Source: Planctomycetota bacterium
GTDB taxonomy: Bacteria > Planctomycetota > E44-bin39
NCBI GenBank assembly: GCA_004376375.1
Contig: SOJX01000098.1
Location: 1 to 59,540, forward strand
Length of the DNA stretch: 59,540 nt
Direction of reading: 5' to 3'
Shown here: positions 56,804-59,540 of the stretch, in pieces
Numbering within the stretch: position 1 is the stretch's first letter
Layout: each line of letters opens with the position of its first letter
Translations under genes and position numbers: made by a program
The notes under the pieces: generated by a model
The model's database searches: none
Seen by the model: only the letters and a program-made list of their open reading frames with translations
What the model was told of the DNA's origin: nothing

Positions 56804-59540
56804 CTACCTGCCTTTCGTCGTGTATACCTCGGTGTTTCTGTCATAGGTGAGGTCATCCCTCGCGTCCGGCCAGACGATTATCACCTCGGACGTCGACGGC
56901 TTGACCGCCAGCGCGCCGGCGCACTTCAACACCGTTGAATCTACAACGCCCTCATCAGGCACGGAGATCGGAGGTCCCCAGGCGTTAATACCGGGCAGGC
57001 CGCGCTGCAGAAGCACGCGCCAGTCGGTTATCTCCGGCGAGCCGTCGGTATGGTCGATTACGATCTGCGCAGCGCCCTCCGGGGTAAAGGCCACGTCATA
57101 CGACCTCGCGTTGCCCGACGGCCAGCCGCTGTTGTCCACCCAGGTGTCGGAGCCGTTCCACGTCTGGCAGCCGTTATCGGAGAACTGGTAGGCAACGCCG
57201 CCCTCCATCCAGAAGACGTACAGGCGTCCGTTGGTCGGGTCGATAACGGGTATGGGCTGTTGGGTATAACTCGAAGCGACGGTGTTTACCTGCGTTTCGT
57301 TTTCCCACGTGACGCCGCCATCGTCGCTGACCTTGCAGTATATGTCCCAGTCCCAGTTATCGCCGCCGTTGCGAGAGTCCTGCCAGACCGCATACCAGAG
57401 ACCCTTTGCCTCGTCATAAACGAGCCGCGGGTTGCGGCGCCAGTTGGTGGACGATGTATTAAGATAATCATAGTTACCCCATGTCTGACCCCAATCGGTC
57501 GACCTCGCCACGCGGATGCCTTTCGGTTCCGATTGCCACTCGGATGTGCCGTCGTACTCGGTCCAGACGCAAAGCATCGTACCCGCGTTGTCCATGGCGA
57601 GATATGGATCGGTTTCAAACAGCGTACCCGGGCTGTCGGTGACGCAGATGTTCGGGTACTCCTGCCAGTCTCCGGACGCGTTCGCCCAGTTGAAGTAGAT
57701 GGCGCCCGTCTGGTCCCAGTCGCTCGAGCTGTTGCGCCCGTCCGACCACGCGGCAAAGAACGCAAGCGTCGCACCCGCGTTTGCAAGCAGCGTCGGCGCC
57801 GCGACCAGGACCGGGTCGCCCCGCAAGTCTTCTTCGTCTTCAGGCGGCAGGAACAGAATATCGTTGACAACGGTGTTATCCGACGTCCAGCTCGCCCCGT
57901 CGTCGTCTGAATACTCGGTCCGAATCTGCGGGCTGAACGTGCCCATCGGCTGGCCCGTGAGCCATAGTGCGCACATGTTGCCCAGGCCGCCATCATGCCT
58001 CGCCACTCGCACGAAGTCTTCCAGCGCGCCTGCGGATGTATCCTCGAGGTCACTGGTCGCGCGTATTGGGGCTGCCCACGTGGAGCCGCCGTCCGTCGAT
58101 GTTATCACATATATATCGTCATTAAAACGGACGGCGCCGTACAACGTGCCGTTATCAAGGCAGGCCATATCAATGCCTTCAACGTTACTCGTGCCGGAGT
58201 CAGCCTGGACCGGGGCGGACCACGTGTTGCCCCAGTCGGTGGACCCGGTAACCCATGTGCTATTTACCAGGGCAGAACGGTTATCAATTATTCCGATCCA
58301 CATGTTATCCAGACTATCGATAATGAAGTCGAACTCCCACGTGTCGGATGCGTTGTCATCGACGATCGAGTTCCCGGTCCACGTCGCCCCGTTATCGAAA
58401 CTCTTGGAGAAATAGATATCGAGGTTGCCGCTGCGGTTGTCTATCCACGCCGCGTAGAGCGTATCATCTGAGCCGACACGCAATATCGGGAAACCTTTGG
58501 TTGCATCCGTACTGTCATTGTCGACGCGAAACGGACCGGTCCAGGATACGCCGTTCCAGTACTTGGCGTAAATCTGGACGTCTTCAGTGACTATGTTGGT
58601 CACGTTGGCATATACGACGCCGATGCCGCCGAGAGAGTTCGCAGCCGCGTCGAAATCCCAAATCGGATCATCGGCGTCGGTAACGTTATCGCTGCTCGGC
58701 CAGGTGAGCCCGTCGTCGGTCGAAATGAAGCGGACAATCTGGGAGATTTCGTCATCGTTTCCACTCATTATGAAAACTGAAAGCTCGCCTGCTCCCGGTA
58801 TATAAACCATTTTCGAGTCTTCTATCCAGTCGCCGAAAACGTCGTTGACGTCGCAGACCTTTACCGGCGTGCTCCAGACAAAGTTGTCGGGAGTCGAGGC
58901 AAAGTATACGCTTTCATTGCCTCCGTCGTACTGAAGCCAGGTCATGAAAAGATCCTGGCCCGAGCCGAGAATGACCTGCGGCTCCTCGCGGTACGGCACA
59001 TTAGAGGAATTGTAGGTGCCGTACATAGCGACGTTGCTACCCCACGGTTCCGTGCTCCAGTATATCTCGCTCGAGAAGCGCGAATTCATATCCGCGCGGC
59101 GGTTATCGCCGAAGTAGACAATCGCGGCGTTCATGGAAGTAATAATAAGTTCCGGATCACACTGGTCCGCCCAGGTCACGGTCTGGGTCGTGTTGACCTG
59201 CACCTCGGCGGGGAACGCCAGGTATTCATACCCATCAATAAGCGTGTCGTTTGCGAGTCCCGGCCCCTTGTCAACGGAAACGTTTGCGAAGCCTTCGGCT
59301 CCGGCGGGCGCGAAGCAGGTAATCCAGTTCACGTTCTGCAGCGTCACGCCATAGGCCGGCGTGCCGCGGATTAAGACCGTGCAGGTGCCGTCGAACTCGT
59401 TTCCGTAAACGTTGACAAACGTAAGGCCTGCGCACAAACCGCTTACAGGATCTATTGACGATATGCTCACCGTCACCGGGATAAACACACTGAACGACCA
59501 TACGGTACCCGCGGTCGTCCCCATCGGGTTGACGGAATCC
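56804..59540 (-). CDS. Large secreted Asp-box (BNR) repeat protein, 5' end outside window
   Basis: The frame is open to the window edge, so the true start lies beyond 59540; 911 residues are visible. The N-terminal part shown has a TIG/IPT-like beta domain (ISSIDPVSGLCAGLTFVNVY). The rest is a beta-propeller-type region with at least eight Asp-boxes of the SxDxGxTW pattern (STDDGLTW, SFDNGATW, STDWGNTW, STDGGSTW, YSDDDGASW, STDWGQTW, SDDGGVTW, SDNGCQTW). Such proteins include sialidases, but no sialidase catalytic residues can be assigned and many members only bind ligands. There is no sorting signal at the C-terminus (TEVYTTKGR). Confidence 0.85.
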   Translation of the reverse strand, partial: DSVNPMGTTAGTVWSFSVFIPVTVSISSIDPVSGLCAGLTFVNVYGNEFDGTCTVLIRGTPAYGVTLQNVNWITCFAPAGAEGFANVSVDKGPGLANDTLIDGYEYLAFPAEVQVNTTQTVTWADQCDPELIITSMNAAIVYFGDNRRADMNSRFSSEIYWSTEPWGSNVAMYGTYNSSNVPYREEPQVILGSGQDLFMTWLQYDGGNESVYFASTPDNFVWSTPVKVCDVNDVFGDWIEDSKMVYIPGAGELSVFIMSGNDDEISQIVRFISTDDGLTWPSSDNVTDADDPIWDFDAAANSLGGIGVVYANVTNIVTEDVQIYAKYWNGVSWTGPFRVDNDSTDATKGFPILRVGSDDTLYAAWIDNRSGNLDIYFSKSFDNGATWTGNSIVDDNASDTWEFDFIIDSLDNMWIGIIDNRSALVNSTWVTGSTDWGNTWSAPVQADSGTSNVEGIDMACLDNGTLYGAVRFNDDIYVITSTDGGSTWAAPIRATSDLEDTSAGALEDFVRVARHDGGLGNMCALWLTGQPMGTFSPQIRTEYSDDDGASWTSDNTVVNDILFLPPEDEEDLRGDPVLVAAPTLLANAGATLAFFAAWSDGRNSSSDWDQTGAIYFNWANASGDWQEYPNICVTDSPGTLFETDPYLAMDNAGTMLCVWTEYDGTSEWQSEPKGIRVARSTDWGQTWGNYDYLNTSSTNWRRNPRLVYDEAKGLWYAVWQDSRNGGDNWDWDIYCKVSDDGGVTWENETQVNTVASSYTQQPIPVIDPTNGRLYVFWMEGGVAYQFSDNGCQTWNGSDTWVDNSGWPSGNARSYDVAFTPEGAAQIVIDHTDGSPEITDWRVLLQRGLPGINAWGPPISVPDEGVVDSTVLKCAGALAVKPSTSEVIIVWPDARDDLTYDRNTEVYTTKGR

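Noticed and set aside
56804..59540. Sialidase activity for the Asp-box protein
   Set aside because: Asp-boxes are structural. I could not identify the arginine triad, catalytic Asp or Tyr/Glu pair, so the enzyme name is not supported.

Overview
The window is about 59.5 kb of moderately GC-rich bacterial DNA. Nearly all of it is assigned to protein genes on both strands, and I found no rRNA, tRNA or CRISPR. An ECF sigma factor next to a Ser/Thr kinase, several FHA-domain proteins, a eukaryote-like UDP-sugar pyrophosphorylase, LamG-type modules in secreted and pilin-like proteins and many large secreted proteins of unknown function point to an uncultured Planctomycetota or related PVC-group bacterium. 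That placement is an inference from gene content. No marker gene here settles it.

Layout. 1-4.5 kb (minus): an ECF sigma factor followed by a membrane Ser/Thr kinase whose N-terminus carries a zinc anti-sigma motif. 4.9-6.0 kb: a secreted PEGA protein. 6.0-9.7 kb (minus): tig-clpP-clpX, with a good promoter at 9866-9894. 9.9-19.5 kb: membrane and secreted proteins, including an LCIB-like beta-carbonic-anhydrase relative, an ankyrin protein, a von Willebrand A protein and a probably frameshifted TPR/membrane gene. 19.9-39.9 kb (plus): an FHA-GAF-AAA+ sigma-54 activator, then a clear -24/-12 promoter (22242-22258), then a long operon with a double-FHA membrane protein, fused PilM-PilN, PilO-like, PilP-like, a TPR protein and five prepilin-like proteins (G, H, K, J and I types). 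Two of the prepilins carry unusual added modules and the K-like one is 1665 residues long. 39.9-48.2 kb: housekeeping genes (GT39 glycosyltransferase, nadC, UDP-sugar pyrophosphorylase, tgt, ahcY, HDOD). 48.3-59.5 kb: a secreted CBM9-like/TPR/cyclophilin protein, a zinc-ribbon protein, an FHA-FHA-HATPase regulator, three related lipoproteins with a repeated GDWVK domain, and part of a large Asp-box protein.

The strongest unexplained signal is a system of short-period (7-nt, sometimes 8-nt) degenerate repeats. They fill many of the gaps between genes, usually begin at or just after a stop codon, and are often built as a tract, a purine-rich apex (GAAGAAAA in several) and an inverted tract. Several different heptamer words occur. 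Two near-identical 111-bp copies (38037-38147 and 39304-39414) lie inside two consecutive prepilin genes, in the same frame, and encode most of the prepilin leader peptide.

Working model (inference): phospho-signalling through the kinase and FHA proteins, alternative sigma factors (ECF, sigma-54 and an anti-sigma-type ATPase) and a pilus/type II secretion-like assembly form a linked envelope programme. The secretion ATPase, platform protein, secretin and prepilin peptidase are not in the window and must be encoded elsewhere.
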